Positions 20,206-34,362 are shown, counted from the stretch's first letter. The stretch: DNA of 64,000 nt from Apostichopus japonicus (GCF_037975245.1 NC_092572.1:24102489-24166488); one strand, 5' to 3'. Program-made: numbers and translations. Notes: a model not told the origin generated them from the sequence alone.

Positions 20206-20700
20206 ATGGTCTTGCATACATTGTAAATGTTCACAAGGTTTGTATTATTCAATGCATGGCAGACCCAACATGGTTAACTGTGGTCTTTCCCTCCTTTTAC
20301 AAACATAAGCTGCATATTATGCAACTGGTGGTATGCATACCATGCAGTTATGCTGGTCTTGCATACATTGTGAATGCTCACAAGGTTTGTATTATTCAAT
20401 GCATGGCAGACCCAACATGGTTTACTGTGGTCTTTCCCTCCTTTTACAAACATAAGCTGCATATTATGCAACTACATGGCGGTATGCATACCATGCAGTT
20501 ATGCTGGTCTTGCATACATTTTAAATACTCACTAGGTTTGTATTATTCAATGCATGGCAGACCCAACATGGTTTACTGTGGTCTTTCCCTCCTTTTACAA
20601 ACATAAGCTGCATATTATGCAACTACATGGTGGTATGCATACCATGCAGTTATGCTGGTCTTGCATACATTGTGAATGCTCACACTTTTTTTATTATGCA
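20206..20700. repeat. About 150-bp tandem repeat, 3.5 copies
   Basis: TGGTCTTGCATACATTGT begins units at 20207, 20354, 20505 and 20656 (spacing 147, 151, 151). Each unit carries AATGCATGGCAGACCCAACA and CATACCATGCAGTTATGC. Partial decayed units may extend to about 21060. The ORFs here (for example 20172-20606) are repeat translations. Confidence 0.92.
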
Positions 20701-21344
20701 AATGAAGTATGCAGACCTTATTCACTTTGTTTATGATGGACTTGCATGCATGCGTATCTTGGTATGTATACAGTACCATACAGACCTGAAATCCAATTAT
20801 CCTTTTAAATGCCTTTAAGGACATTCATGTGTATAAACTAACCATAGCGGTCTTACATGAGGATGGTCACAGGTTCAAAGTCAGTGATATAAATTACACC
20901 ATACAGACCTGAAATCCAATAATCCTTTTTTTAAATGCCTTTAAGTACATTCATACACATTAGCTACCTATATCAGTCTTATATGTGGAAGGTTCTATAT
21001 ATAACAAATCTATAATGTTTGTCATGTGTTCAGCACATGTCATGCAGACCTAACACATACTTTTACCATATTATCTTTTGTTTTGTAGTTTTCTTCTAAG
21101 CAATCTAAGTGTACAGTATAGAGACACATGTAAACCCTTTGTTCACTGCAATCCAACTTTTGTCTTTATGAAATATTGTCAAGTGTGCACCTCTCAAAGC
21201 TGTTTGGATTTGCCCATTCCGAAGGGGTTCTTCAAAAGTATCCTTCAACCGTTTGGAATGTGTGACTGTCAAATTTCACAAACAGTTCCTCATGAAAAAC
21301 CTTCCAAGTTGCTCTGACTGCTATTAACGTTAGGATTTATGTGT

Positions 21345-21648
21345 CAGTGGCGGACCTAGGGGTATTGGTCACATTTGGCCAGCACCTATATTGGCAGAAA
21401 TATGTCATATTATGATACCTAAAATATACATAAACTAAAGACCGCTGTTAGAGCATTTTGTCAGAAAATTACACCAACAAAATGTGACAAATGTCAATAG
21501 GTAGATGAGAGTGCAATAAAAAGTCTATAATCGCGAATAAGTAAAAAGTGGTAAAATGAATGCTGAAAAGGGCGCCAGCAGTCCATTTGAGTCCGTCCGG
21601 GGGGGGGGGGGCATCCGCCCCCTTGACTGTACGGACGCTCCGCCACTG
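21345..21648. mobile_element. MITE with CAGTGGCGGA ends, copy 1
   Basis: The ends CAGTGGCGGAC and CTCCGCCACTG are terminal inverted repeats (one mismatch) bounding 304 bp. The right half (GAAAAGGGCGCCAGCAGTCC to the end) matches the second copy at 35420-35552. A G12 tract lies inside. Flanks hint at a diverged duplication (TTTATGTGT against TTTGTGTGT) but not a clean one. It is non-autonomous; the superfamily was not determined. Confidence 0.75.
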
Positions 21649-22580
21649 ATATTTGTGTGTCTGTTGTGAATGCAGCTGGTGATTCACATAACTTAGGAGT
21701 CCGACTTGTGACAACTTTGTTCTCCTTGTCACCAATGTGTGACATTGTCGGAGTAATTATATAAAGTATTAAAGTAACAGGAACGTATTACATAATTACT
21801 GGCCTGCAGTTGTTATGTCATATCATTGAAGTTTGTGATATCACACAAGTTTGTGATCAATGTAATTGTGGCCTGGAAATACAGTAACTATTGATGTTTG
21901 TGAGATCACCACTGGTGGTTTATTGGAACTATTTTGCTACGATTTTCTTCGTTTCCATAAGTTAATATTAGTGGATTATTAGCTGAAATCTATGTATATG
22001 TCGATAATTATTAAGTGTGAAATGTTGGTATTATGTAAGAAATATTGTCAATGTTGTGGAATGACCTATTGGCTATCGTGGTGTGTGTGTGTGATACATT
22101 TTATTTTTTATTTGCAACCACAAAGTATTTTACTCAGCATAACTATACCGCATCATTTATTTCTATTTTTTTCTTTCAATTGAGACGTGACAGATTGTCT
22201 TTCAAAATCATACATGCAAAAAGCGGTGTCTTTCTGCTTGTCTGAAGTCGTCCTCGTAATGTTGATTATAAAGCAGTGTACGTGTATTAACATGAAGCCC
22301 CTAGTGCACCAAGGAGCTGATGGCATCATTAATTTAGCCTAAATTAAATGGTCGTGCCAAGTTAGAATTGCTGATGGGCCAGCCATTCCATGTCATAATG
22401 GAACTTTTATTTTATTAGTAATCAGATGTCTGAGCTTTGCAATTTCAGAGTTTTTGAAGTGTTATGCAGTCATGAAGATAAAAATGAAAATAAAATGTGA
22501 TAGTGGTACTGCTGTGTTATTTTTATCATTTAATTACAAATAGCTTTAATAGTCATTTCCCTCTAGTAGCAAACCTCAAT
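21649..22580. other. Intergenic, no gene
   Basis: Unique AT-rich sequence with no supported ORF, repeat or RNA gene. Confidence 0.6.
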
Positions 22581-22624
22581 TGCAATGAACAACATTGATA
22601 TGAATCGTGCTGCATCCAGTGATA

Positions 22625-24190
22625 ATACCTCAATCAGTCTTAACAGAAATTCAAGTACCTCAACAAACGCGAAAATACCTCAACCAGCCTCAACAGATGT
22701 GAAAATACCTCAATCAGCCTCAACAGATGTGAAAATACCTCAATCAGCCTCAACAGATATGAATATACCTCAATAAACCTCGACAGATGTGAAAATAACT
22801 TGATCAGCCTCAACAGATATGAAAGTACCTCAATCAGCCTCAACAGATGTGAAAATACCTCAATCAGCCTCAACAGATGTGAAAATACCTCAATCAGCCT
22901 CAACAGATATGAATATACCTCAATAAACCTCGACAGATGTGAAAATAACTTGATCAGCCTCAACAGATATGAAAGTACCTCAATCAGCCTGAACAGATGT
23001 GAAAATACCTCAATCAGCCTCAACAGATATGAAGGTACCTCAATCAGCCTGAACAGATGTGAAAATACCTCAATCAGCCTCAACAGATGTCAATGTACCT
23101 CAATCAGTCTCAACAGATGTGAAGGTACCTCAATAAGACTCAACAGATGTGAAAATACCTTAATCAGCCTCAACAGCTGTGACAATACCTCAATCAGCCT
23201 CAACAGATATGAATATACCTCAATAAACCTCGACAGATGTGAAAATAACTTACCTCAATCAGCCTCAACAGATGTGAAAATACCTCAATCAGCCTCAACA
23301 GATATGAAGGTACCTCAATCAGCCTGAACAGATGTGAAAATACCTCAATCAGCCTCAACAGTTGTGGAAATACCTCAATCAGCCTAAACAGATGTGAATA
23401 TACCTCAATCAGCCTCAACAGCTGTGAAAATACCTCAATCAGCCTGAACAGATGTGAATATACCTCAATCAGCCTCAACAGCTGTGAAAATACCTCAATC
23501 AGTCTCAACAGATGAAAATACCTCAACCAGCCTCAACAGATGTGAATATACCTCAAGAAGCCTCGACATATGTGGAAATAACTCGATCAGCCTCAACAGA
23601 TGTGACTATACCTCAAGAAGCCTCGACATATGTGGAAATAACTCGATCAGCCTCAGCAGATGTGACTATACCTCAAGAAGCCTCGACATATGTGGAAATA
23701 ACTTGATCAGCCTCAGCAGATGTGAAAGTACCTCAAGAAGCCTCGACATGTGTGGAAATAACTCGATCAGCCTCAGCAGATGTGAAAGTACCTCAACCAG
23801 CCTCGACAGATGTGAAAGTACCTCGACCAGCCTCAACAGATGTGAAAGTACCTCGACCAGCCTCAACAGATGTGAAAGTACCTCCACCAGCCTCGACAGT
23901 TGTGAAAGTACCTCGACCAGCCTCAACAGATGTGAAAGTACCTCAACCAGCCTCGACAGATGTGAAAGTACCTCGACCAGCCTCAACAGATGTGAAAGTA
24001 CCTCGACCAGCCTCGACAGATGTGAAAGTACCTCGACCAGCCTCGACAGATGTGAAAGTACCTCGACCAGCCTCGACAGATGTGAAAGTACCTCGACCAG
24101 CCTCCATCGGCCTCAACAGATGTGAAATACCTCCATAGAAATGAAAATATCTCGATCAGTCTCAACAGATGTGAAAATACCTGAAGATTC
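22625..24190. repeat. 30-bp minisatellite, about 52 copies
   Basis: The unit is CCTCAATCAGCCTCAACAGA followed by TGTGAAAATA, strictly 30 bp through most of the array. A 150-bp higher-order unit of five monomers repeats at 22681-22830 and 22831-22980. Sequence drifts from AATACCTCAATCAG on the left to AGTACCTCGACCAG on the right. Because 30 is a multiple of three, several frames stay open on both strands. Coding use is doubtful. Confidence 0.97.
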
Positions 24191-24259
24191 AATTTTTTTT
24201 TTGAACCGTCTCGTTTGGAAGAAGTTCAATGAATTGCATAATCTTTGCCCCTATGCCCC

Positions 24260-24695
24260 AGGGATGTGCCCAGGATTTCCTGAGCGCCGGGTAAACTGAT
24301 CGCCGTCCAGGGGAAGGTGCTCAGATTCCAAATGGCACTTGTGTAGCTTTTTAAGCACATACACAAGTAGGCCTACTAGTTTTGCTAACAATTTACACTT
24401 TTTAATTTTTTTTTAGTGAAATATATTACATACCTGGTAAAAGTTATTAGTTTGTTTCAAAGAGATTTTACAAGGGACCGATTGAGAGCCATCAGTAATG
24501 TTTCTCGCATGCGTTGCTGATGCATTATTAGTCTGTATGATTTGGCATAGGCTAGGCCCAATTTATGTTAAATATATTGTTAGGAATGTCGGGATTTTAG
24601 ATAAAAATAGTGCTGGGCGGGATTCACGATTTTAAGACAGTGCTGGGCGGTAATTTTTAGTACTGGGCGAGGCCGCCCAGCGTGGGCACATCCCT
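24260..24695. mobile_element. MITE-like element with 13-bp perfect terminal inverted repeats
   Basis: AGGGATGTGCCCA (24260-24272) and TGGGCACATCCCT (24683-24695) are exact inverted repeats around 436 bp. The right subterminal region has three GCTGGGCGG/ACTGGGCGA-type repeats. The ends resemble hAT-type MITEs, but no clear 8-bp target duplication is visible. Confidence 0.7.
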
Positions 24696-25425
24696 TTGTC
24701 CCCCTAAGCATGTCCCACCTTGGATTGCTGGCAACGACAAAACTCAGTTCAACATGAAATGCAAAGTGAAGGAACAGACATTTTATTTGATCTGAAGAAA
24801 GGAGGACATGTTATGAATTGGAGGAGACTAAGTTGAGGTGTTCTACCTTTGGTGGGGGGGGGGGGGAGGGGAACAAAGATTTGGAAGGGTACATAGCTGC
24901 AATTGGTATAAAAAGCACTCTCAATTTAAAACTGCTCAAACTGGAGTAGGTCCATGCATAAATCACCTCTGAAAAATAGGCTTCCCTGTGTTTCCTCATG
25001 AGGGTCAAATCTTATTGTCTGGCATATTCCCTGCTTGCTAACTCTGTGAACGTTTAGTTAACTTATTCAGAGGTTCCAACATATACCCATGGAAATTTCC
25101 TTCTCCTCTCCACATATAATGGAACAATGTTTATTTAATTCGATTCTTGACGAAAATGAGGTCAAAACTTCCAAAGAGTTAAATAAAAAATCCTTTCATT
25201 TATTTCTATACATTTCACAAAAGTTCACAAATTCATGCAAATACTATCCATCATTTCATTATGGACATAATTCATGGAAGAAAAACCTAGTAAAAAAAAA
25301 CTCTTCAGGACAGAAAATTATAAAAGGAATACAGAGAGTAAAGCATTCTCAGTTCCAAAGTTACCAGAGTTGAGTACTATAGACCACCACCTACATCTAG
25401 TTAATTACATCAGTTTATCAGCCAC
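24696..25425. other. Intergenic, no gene
   Basis: A G-rich tract lies at 24855-24870. An ORF at 25089-25373 is AT-rich with no recognisable product. Confidence 0.55.
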
Positions 25426-25429
25426 TATC

Positions 25430-26080
25430 TTTGTCCACTACTAGTGTATAACCACTGATAACACCACGTGAGTATAACCTTATATTGGTGTATATAACCA
25501 CTAGTATTTCGACATATGTCCACTTCGAGTGTAAAACCACTAGTATGACAAAATGAGTATAAACCGCCCTGGTAGTGTGCTACCACTAGTATGTCCACAT
25601 ACATATGATCACTGCTAGAGAAAACCAATTAGTATGTCCACATGAGTATATGATCACTGCTAGTGTAAACCAACTAGTATGTCCACATAAATATGATCAC
25701 TGCTAGTGTAAACCAACTAGAATGTCCACATTCATGAATATGATCACTGCTAGTGTAAACCAACTAGAATGTCCACATAGGTATATGACCCCTACATGTT
25801 AATAACTACTAGTATGTCCACATGAGTAAACCCCCTATTTGTGTATATCCCTATATAACCACAATTATGTCCACATTCATGAATATGATCACTACTGATG
25901 TATTCCCCACACATAAGATGGCATGAATGTAACGTTTCTTAGTGTATAACCTACTAGTATGTCCACATGAATATAACCGTTATTAGTGTATACCATAATT
26001 GCCACAGACTGATTGTTTCTATAGCCACTACTAGTGTATAACCACTAGTACTATATAACCACTGGTAAAACCACGTTAGT
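25430..26080. repeat. Degenerate about 45-bp tandem repeat
   Basis: Units carry TGATCACTGCTAGTGTAAAC and ACTAGTATGTCCACAT. TGATCACTG occurs at 25606, 25651, 25694 and 25741 (spacing 43-47). Edges are ragged and outer units are diverged. Confidence 0.85.
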
Positions 26081-29000
26081 TGACGTCATACCTGTTTGCT
26101 TCAAGTTCACTAACAGTACAAACTGACAATTTCAACTATCAGTATCTCGGGAACGCCATGTAGGAATTAGATGCAAATTCACCAGGATGATGCTTAGAAT
26201 GTGTTCATCTTCCATCTGTGAAAAATGTTCCTCTAAGCTACCCTTTTAACATTATCCATCCAACAGTAAAACCATGTTGCATCGTATTTAGTTTTAGACT
26301 GGTGCTAGAAGATGGTTGATCAACTGAGTTGTAGGATTAGTAAGATGGCAAGCTGTTTGAATCATTAAAACATTAGAAATTATCATTGAAAGACCAACCA
26401 ATGAGTGTTAAGTGTGATACGAGTATGATGGTTTTGGCTTTATAGTTAGTACATCAATAACAATACCACTAAAATAATTGCATATAAAGGAGCTCCAAGG
26501 AGCAATCCAATCCCCCCTCCCCTTCACTCTACACCTCTTGGACAACTTTGCTAATATATTGACATGGAAGCTAGTTTTGGGTAGGTTTCACAAAATAGAT
26601 AAATGATTCTTTAAATTCGAAATTAATAACAAAAGAAAACACCAACTTGAACTCCAATCATTTTTTTTAACGAGGACACAAAACCCAACCATCATAATTG
26701 GTTTACATGACAAAAGTCATTGTGAAGAACAATTTCCTCAAACAGTTATAATATAAAATATCTTGTTAAATATCTTGTTCTGTTTTGGAGGTACCTTAGT
26801 TGATAAAGGTTGTGTCTTTGAAGCTGTCATTTTGCAAACCTGTGATGTCATAAAGCTACTAGGATCTTAACCCTTTTACTTTCTCTTGGTTTTTCTATTC
26901 ATCTTTTCAATATAGAATGTGAACTGTGTTGACCCTGAAATCACCAGTTTATATTACGAGGTTCCATATTTTAGACTCAATCATCATCATCACAGAAGAT
27001 GAACATTGTCATAAAACCCTCAAAGAAGAGAAATAATTGAAGTGCATGTGGCTCAATGATGTCATATTTTGACTTGATCAAGTCCTCTGCCTTGTGTTAC
27101 AATTGTGAACAAACGATAAATGTGCGATATCACCCAAATGGAATAAGATATTTGAAGGCTGTTTGGAGTTGCTCATGGCAGTTGTCTCGATCACACAGAC
27201 CCAAAAAAAAGATGGTTGGGTTTGTGTCAATGGTTGCTCAATACTGTTATTTCAATTCAGAATACCAGAATATTGTATATATTTTTTTGCACACCAAGCA
27301 GATACCACAGTTGATGAGACTGGATGAGGTAGATATAATTATAGATAAGTGTATCCTTGCAGACCATACAGTGCCATGGAGTACCAGAGCAAGGCAACAC
27401 AAGTACAATTGATGGAGAAGTGGTTGGTAGATCTACAATTGAGATGAGACAGACTGATCCCATACACATCACTTAACTGAGCCCTATGTGTATTTGTGCA
27501 CTTGGTTTGCATTCAGACCAAGGACTTTTCATGTCATTTGAAAAGAATCACTCAGAAGACTCATGTTGTTAAGGGGTGTTGTTAAGGTTAGGGTACTGGA
27601 ATTCCAACAAAGCAAACACAATGGGGTCCTCACATGGAATGTGTGTGTATGCTTGTGTGCACTTGTTTTGTATTCTGACTGAGGAAGTGAACAAAGGAAT
27701 TCTGAGTCCTCAGACATCATTTCAATATATTAGAGACATCCTCATTAAACTTCTATTGCTCCGGGGTATTGTTAAGGTTAGGATATGTGGATTTGAACAA
27801 TGGATAAACAATGGAGTCCTTGGTCTGAATGTAAAACACACCTACACTAGCAGCTCTACTGTTTGGGTGATTATAATCCTAAACAGGTAGAAACAGTACT
27901 TATCATCAGAAGGAAATAGGTACCTTGGATGCCTGGCACACCCATCTTTCGCCTCCCTCCCCAAACAAGTGATTGATATTGGGAAGAAATGTGTTCAATA
28001 TTGGTAGAACAAGTTAAAAACAAAAATCTCAAGCACAATGGATAAATCAATACAATCAGAGCACCAACTGGAACAAAAACCAAACATATAAGATAAAGGA
28101 AAGTATTCCCAAAAAAAAGAACAAAAAAAAAAGAAAAGAAAAAAGAATATTTCTGATAAGTTGACAAATCCTAGACATACCTCAGATATTCATTTCAAAC
28201 TTGCACATGAACTTTTGCATATTTTCAAAATTATAAAATATATGACTTAATAATATTATACATTTCATGCATTGTGTATAAATTTGTCGTACAATGATCG
28301 CTTATTCTCATAACGCCTCTATGCTTGCATACTATAACAATTAAAAGCAGTGAGGATGATATTTTACAAAGAATTATTTTTCATATCTGATGGTTCCAGA
28401 AGTCCAATTTTGTTCCCTATTTTACAATTAAAATTACATACATACATACAACAGTACTGTACACCACAAGGTTGATCAAATGACCTCTTGCACCCTTCTC
28501 ACCACCTGTACCCCCCCCCTCCCCCCATCTCACCACATTCAATTTCAATTCAACTACATTTGCTAGCAACAGAACATGGTATCAAACATTAGCATAATCA
28601 TGACATAGAGATAGGCCACTGGACCGACTGGACCCTTGTGGACATTTCTCATCCATTTTGGACATTTAAGGCTCTGGTAGACTAGATTGGACCTAGAGAC
28701 ATCTTTGATACACCATCACCCTCCTCGACCCTGGCCAACCACCCCTGCAAAAAAAAAACAGTCTAGGTTAACACTATTATCACCACTGAGTTGTGTGCAT
28801 GCTAATAATAGTTTCCATGGTAATTTGTTACCACTTAAAAGTCAATTAAAAAACAATGACGGTCATACCTGCCATTATAAGCACAAAACTTAAAAATAAA
28901 TACTTCAAATAAATCTAAAGATTTTGGGCCTGCCAGAATCCAAATACAACAAACCTTGTCTATTAGGAGTAGATTAAAGTATTAATTTTCAAGTTTTACC

Positions 29001-32000
29001 AATAATTCTTGAGATTTTTTCTCTGGCATTTTGAATCAAAGTTTATTCTAGATTGCAGGTTTAATTGACACTACTTTGGTACAAGTACCTGGTATTGCTA
29101 ACAAAATGGAATCGTTCAATTCTTGAATATTAACTATTTCTTAAAATGAAAATACCTACGTTTGTGTCTTCAAAATATCTTTATCAAATTTCTATAATTA
29201 TTGCAATAAACTGTCTATAACTTTGGTAACATTTTTACAAGCATAGCCTGCACCAAAATACAAACTAGAGACTGCACTTTTGAATATATTATGTTTGAGA
29301 TTCTATCTGGCAACACTGACACTGTGATACAGATAGACTCAAGTGGCTTGCTAACATTTTTCTTGGCTTCCCAAAAGTTAAGATCAAGTTAACAGAGGGT
29401 GGTCAAAAATATGTGAAATACAAATGAATCATGATTTTATGACAAATTAATTGCTCTTTAGCCAAACATTCCAAAATAATTCGCGTTTTAAGGAAATCAT
29501 CAAACATGATATTGTAATATAATTCGAAAAATTGTAATAATAACTTTGCCCCTTGGATACAAAGTGATGATTTGAGTTGGTTACATAAGAATATATTCTG
29601 TACTGGCAAACCCACAAAGTCATCATTAGGAATCCGTAAGCTTTGAAACTTTGAACTGGACCAATCTGCTCCACCATTACTTTGAAGAATTTGTTTTTCC
29701 ATGATCTTGGTACAAAAATAATAAATCTTTAATACCAAGAATTGAAAGTGAGGAAAATGAGTTAACAATACAATATAATATCATATCAAATGAACATAAA
29801 CATATATAGTGTTTATAATAACTAAAGGAAACTGCCCCCCCAAAAAAAACCCCCAAAAAACAACAACAACAACACTACAAAATAGTAGGTTCAATCACTC
29901 GCAAGATAAAAGCAAACCATGTAACCATATCTGATTTCCATCTAACTGAGAGAATCCAATTACTTTGTCAAATCTTCTTCTATTTACTAGTTAAATACAC
30001 ACACACTCATGTGAACATAACATACCTCACAGGCTAGTATAGGGTGGGTGTTGCTTGACTTTATTCAGGGGGGTTTGATTCCTTTCCAACGGGGCAGGAA
30101 GAACCTATTTAAAAAAGACATTCCGACAATTGGGGGGAGGGGGGCCAGACAGATATTTGGAGACCTAGGCCCCACATGCCCCTCCTCAGAACCCCTTGTG
30201 GGAACACTACTGCCTTAAGCATCCCAACTCTCATACTAGTTAGGTACTTGCTAGTTAGGTACTTGCTAGTAGGTACTTGCTGCATGCACAAAGCAAATTA
30301 CATCTTCAAAACATGAATACCACCGATAACTATCTTTCACAAAATTTTTCAACAAGCAACCATTACAGAGCTCTCTGTGAAACGTATCTAAAATCTTTCT
30401 CTATGCAACAATCGTCACATCTGAACACATCTACAATAAGTCATCAATCACATATCTCATATTTAAAGCTAACATTGGTACTTAGAGTACCTTTAATGAA
30501 CAATATATACATGATTCATTTTATTAATAAAGTCACTCAATATCATCATTAAAGAGACAATCTTATCTTATTAAACAATTTTATTAAAAAGGTAAACAAT
30601 AAATTTTACCCACATCTTTTCTTTTTCTTTCTTTCTTTCTTACTTTTTTTTATTTATTTATTACTTTGTTTTAAAACAGTTTGACCAAGGCTCAGTTTAA
30701 ACTATTAACCTCTCCGACTTGAACGACAAAATACAAATACAAATTCCTGTGGTACCTTCTCTTTGAATTGTTGTTCAACAAGGTGAAACATTTTATCAGA
30801 CTCCATCGATCAGAACTTGAAACCATTCCTCCTTCAACTGCTCTTATAACTGTTCTGCCTCTCTATACTTTACAGAATATAATTAAATACAACAATAATA
30901 AACCCAAGAAACAATGTACATAAAAAATAAACTATCTGCCATATTTTATCCCACCCTACCAATCCGCCCTCTCCCCATGCCCCACCCCCTCATCCACCTG
31001 CTTTGAATAAAACTGCAAAATGGACTCGCCTCTTGCTCTGGGGTGCTCTCTGATTCACCTCTGCTAGCCAAGAGCTTTCATTTATTTCCCATTTGCTTTC
31101 TATCACTTTGTTATTTCAAAAGCTTGATAAATATTCTAGCACCAAACATGATCAGAGTATGAAACCAAATAAACAAAATTCTTTGTCAAATAATTCTGTT
31201 CTTGAAAAAATAAATACAGAAATGAATAAATATGAAATGATAAAAGAAAGGATGTAATAAAATTGAGCCTGGAGAAACCAACAGATAGAAATAATTAAAG
31301 CACACCAGCTCTCATCAGAAAAATCCACAAATAACTTGGACCAAGTATATTCCAGTATGGATTGTAATGTTAAAATGTTTATGACTTTGTTTGATAATAT
31401 GGATCCCATCACCGAAAGATGGAAAGAAAAAAAAAAAGAATTACTTAAATATTTACATGAAAGATAGAGTAATACCACAGGATGTCAAAAGAAGAAGAAG
31501 AAAGAGAGAAAAAAATAAATAAAAAACAAACCTTTCATTTTTTATTTCAAAATGAACTGGCCCATGAATAATTTTCTTATCAGTAAATGCCATATCTTGA
31601 AATTACCCAAAGATCTGATTCACTGCAAGGCAAAGTCTTAATGCAATTCCAATTTTCCTTGACGACCAAATTTCTGTTCCAACAACTCTACACTCAGCTC
31701 TGGTGGTTGTCGGAGGGACAACAGGTTATTTATATCAAAATCAGATTCCTTTGAAACTAAATATTCCTAATAAGAACCTTCACTTTGGAGACACTTATAT
31801 AACACCAAAATAGCTATACACCTATGACCCTAATCAAAGAACTTGGTGTCTTAAATGACCAAAAGCTGATGTTCTCTTCACCAAACTTACAAATCTCTCC
31901 TACTGTGTACATATTGGTCAGTCTTTGTTTCTTTGCTACATTTTCTTTCAGGGGACTAACTAAGCTGTTTGAACAACCAAGAAGTCAAGCTCTTTCTAAC

Positions 32001-32329
32001 CAACCCAGAACACATCTTGGAAGCCAATATCATCTCCCTGTAGTACATACTGATGTGTAACTTTATACTACTCAAGAAAACTGTGAACATCTTCCTTAAG
32101 GATTGATTCAATACAAAAAAAAGAACCAGACCCCAATTCAGGACTGATCACAAATAAAAATGGCCACCAGGGTTTACTAGATCTCTCACAACTGTTATTT
32201 GCTTTTCTAGTATAACATGGAAAGAGAGAGAAAGATTATTTTGGAAGTTTTTTACAAAACATGTATTGGATGGTCATCGCTTTTTGATTTTGTTTTGTTG
32301 TTATCATATAGTTTGTTTTGGGTGTTTGT
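26081..32329. other. Gene-free AT-rich stretch
   Basis: I find no exon, RNA gene or long ORF with recognisable content. Minor items are a diverged duplication at about 27515-27620 and 27710-27830 sharing GTTAAGGTTAGG, a 16-bp triplication (TTAGGTACTTGCTAG type) at 30236-30282, and simple A- or T-rich tracts. Distal 3' UTR of the receptor gene could reach its right edge. Confidence 0.5.
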
Positions 32330-32715
32330 ATTTAGTCTAAGTGTTGTGACCTACTACACAAGCCTTCAAAGGTTTTTTTGATATATATTTTGCCCATATG
32401 TATTAGTTTAGTTGTGTAATACAAGGAGGAACCTACTAGAGAAGCCTATAAAGGTTTCTTATATTCCTTTGCCCAATGCCCATATGTATTAGTTTAACTG
32501 TGTTATACAAGGTGTGACCTACTAGAGAAGCCTACAAAGGTTTCTTATATATATTCTTTTGCCCATATGTATTAGTTTAACTGTGTTATACAAGGTGTGA
32601 CCTACTAGAGAAGCCTACAAAGGTTTCTTATATATATTCTTTTGCCCATATTATATTAGTTTAACTGTGTTATACAAGGAGTGACCTACTAGAGAAGCCA
32701 ACAAAGGTTTTTTTA
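32330..32715. repeat. About 84-bp tandem repeat, 4-5 copies
   Basis: GAAGCCTACAAAGGTTTCTT units sit at about 32360, 32441, 32527, 32610 and 32694. Each includes TTTGCCCATATGTATTAG and TGTGTTATACAAGG. Confidence 0.92.
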
Positions 32716-34362
32716 GGTCACTTAGTTGTTGCAACGTATATCATCACATATAAATTAATACATACTTTGTTCCATATATGTACTTTTGTGATCAAACAAA
32801 AAATGAAATGATCATTGTTAAAAGTTGCTTCAGTAGATACTGCCTTTCCTACTAAATCCACAAATACTCCTTATCCCCCAAAGTTATTTCCAAAAATGAC
32901 AGAACAAGTTCAAACCAACAGCATATATATATGCAAACTGTGACAGAAGCAGTTTGGCAAGCATTTTGCTGAATGAAACACTACAAAGTTTGTAAAGAAA
33001 ACCTGGACAGCTGTTAGTTTTCAGAATTTCATTTTTTTTTTTGGGGGGGGGGGGGGGGCTCAATTGGAAAGAAAAAAATAGTATAAATATTCACTGAAAG
33101 GATAGGAGGTAGCATGTCCATGTGTATCATTGAATTCATTATGGGAGTGGCTTTATTGTTTAGAGTCCATGCACATTCACAATGTATAGTGTATAGTGTG
33201 CAAACAACAGTAACATATACAGCCATACTTGGCTTGATACTTCAGCTTATTATTTCAGAGGTAAAAAACAGGTAGGAATTGCCTTCAATTCAAAAAAAAA
33301 AAAAAAAATCATAATTCCAAATGAAATATTACATACAATGTTAAATTTACAACAGGTTTAGTATTTTCATTGCATTTTTGTTTTTAAAGGCAAAGTAAGC
33401 AATGATTTATCTCTAAACTTTGTCATTATAATAGCCCAGATATGTTGTTATTAGAAAACAGACTTACATTTCCAAAGAAAGAGAAAGTTTAACAAGTTAG
33501 AGAAACAGAAAATCAAAAAAGGAGTGCTCTAACATTTCTACAGGGAACTATTACAAACTATTAGTGACTTCAAATTAAATTATTTCACTTTTTTAAATAA
33601 TTGGTTGAATATCTGGTTGTGTTTGTCACATGGTCTCCACAAGCAAGAAAATGGACTCCATCTGATCTTATATTAATTAACATGAAAATGATGGAGATTT
33701 TAAGTTCTTATGTGTGTTACAAAGTGTGGTGTCTTTGGATTTGTATATGTTAGGAGATTCACACAGTGATCCTAATCCATAATGTAAGTACCCTCTTCAG
33801 CTGCAACGGAAGTAACTGAAGCCCTTTGCATTCTGACCCCCCACCCCTCCACCCTCCCTCACTCACCAAGCACCATTTGTCCCCACTCTAAACAGACACT
33901 AACGTTTGACACATCACTTTGGGTTGACAGAAGAAAACAGCATCTTCCTGCTGACATTATTCTGATCACATGACATCCATCCACCAATCGGGTAGCATCT
34001 GACTGCTGTTGTTTTGCTTGATTCGCATTCTATCAATAACATTCTTCACATTGTTCAATTTTTTCTGGCAATTTAGGAATGTATTTTTCTGAGTTTTTCT
34101 CCACACAAACAAGTTTAAATCGATGTTTAACCAAACCCATCGATAAAGCATTGGTACTCTTCAATGAGGAAAGAATTGCCCTCAGACTGTGTGGATCACA
34201 GTTGACCTTTGACCTCTACTATGTCAACTCAAGACATGTGCAAAAAGGCAGCAGTGATTGAATCAAGAGCATATTTTATGTCTCTACCACCTGTTAGTAT
34301 ACAAATGCAGCCATACCAGCTGATCTCTTGACCTGAGTACAATCATCACATGACCTTTGACC
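32716..34362. other. Region downstream of the receptor gene stop
   Basis: This should include the 3' UTR of the minus-strand receptor gene. A G14 tract lies at 33042-33058 and A-rich tracts near 33070 and 33291. No coding feature was found and I cannot place the polyadenylation site. Confidence 0.45.

Noticed and set aside
21078-21317. Cys-rich ORF as an extra ZDHHC23 exon
   Set aside because: ZDHHC23 already ends with its family C-terminal motif and a stop at 19490; the ORF has no recognisable domain.
22800-24138. Long repeat ORFs of 175 and 223 codons as genes
   Set aside because: They are translations of the 30-bp minisatellite; several frames on both strands are equally open and there is no start, splice or family evidence.
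27056-27412. 118-codon plus-strand ORF
   Set aside because: No recognisable domain, AT-rich composition and no splice or promoter context.
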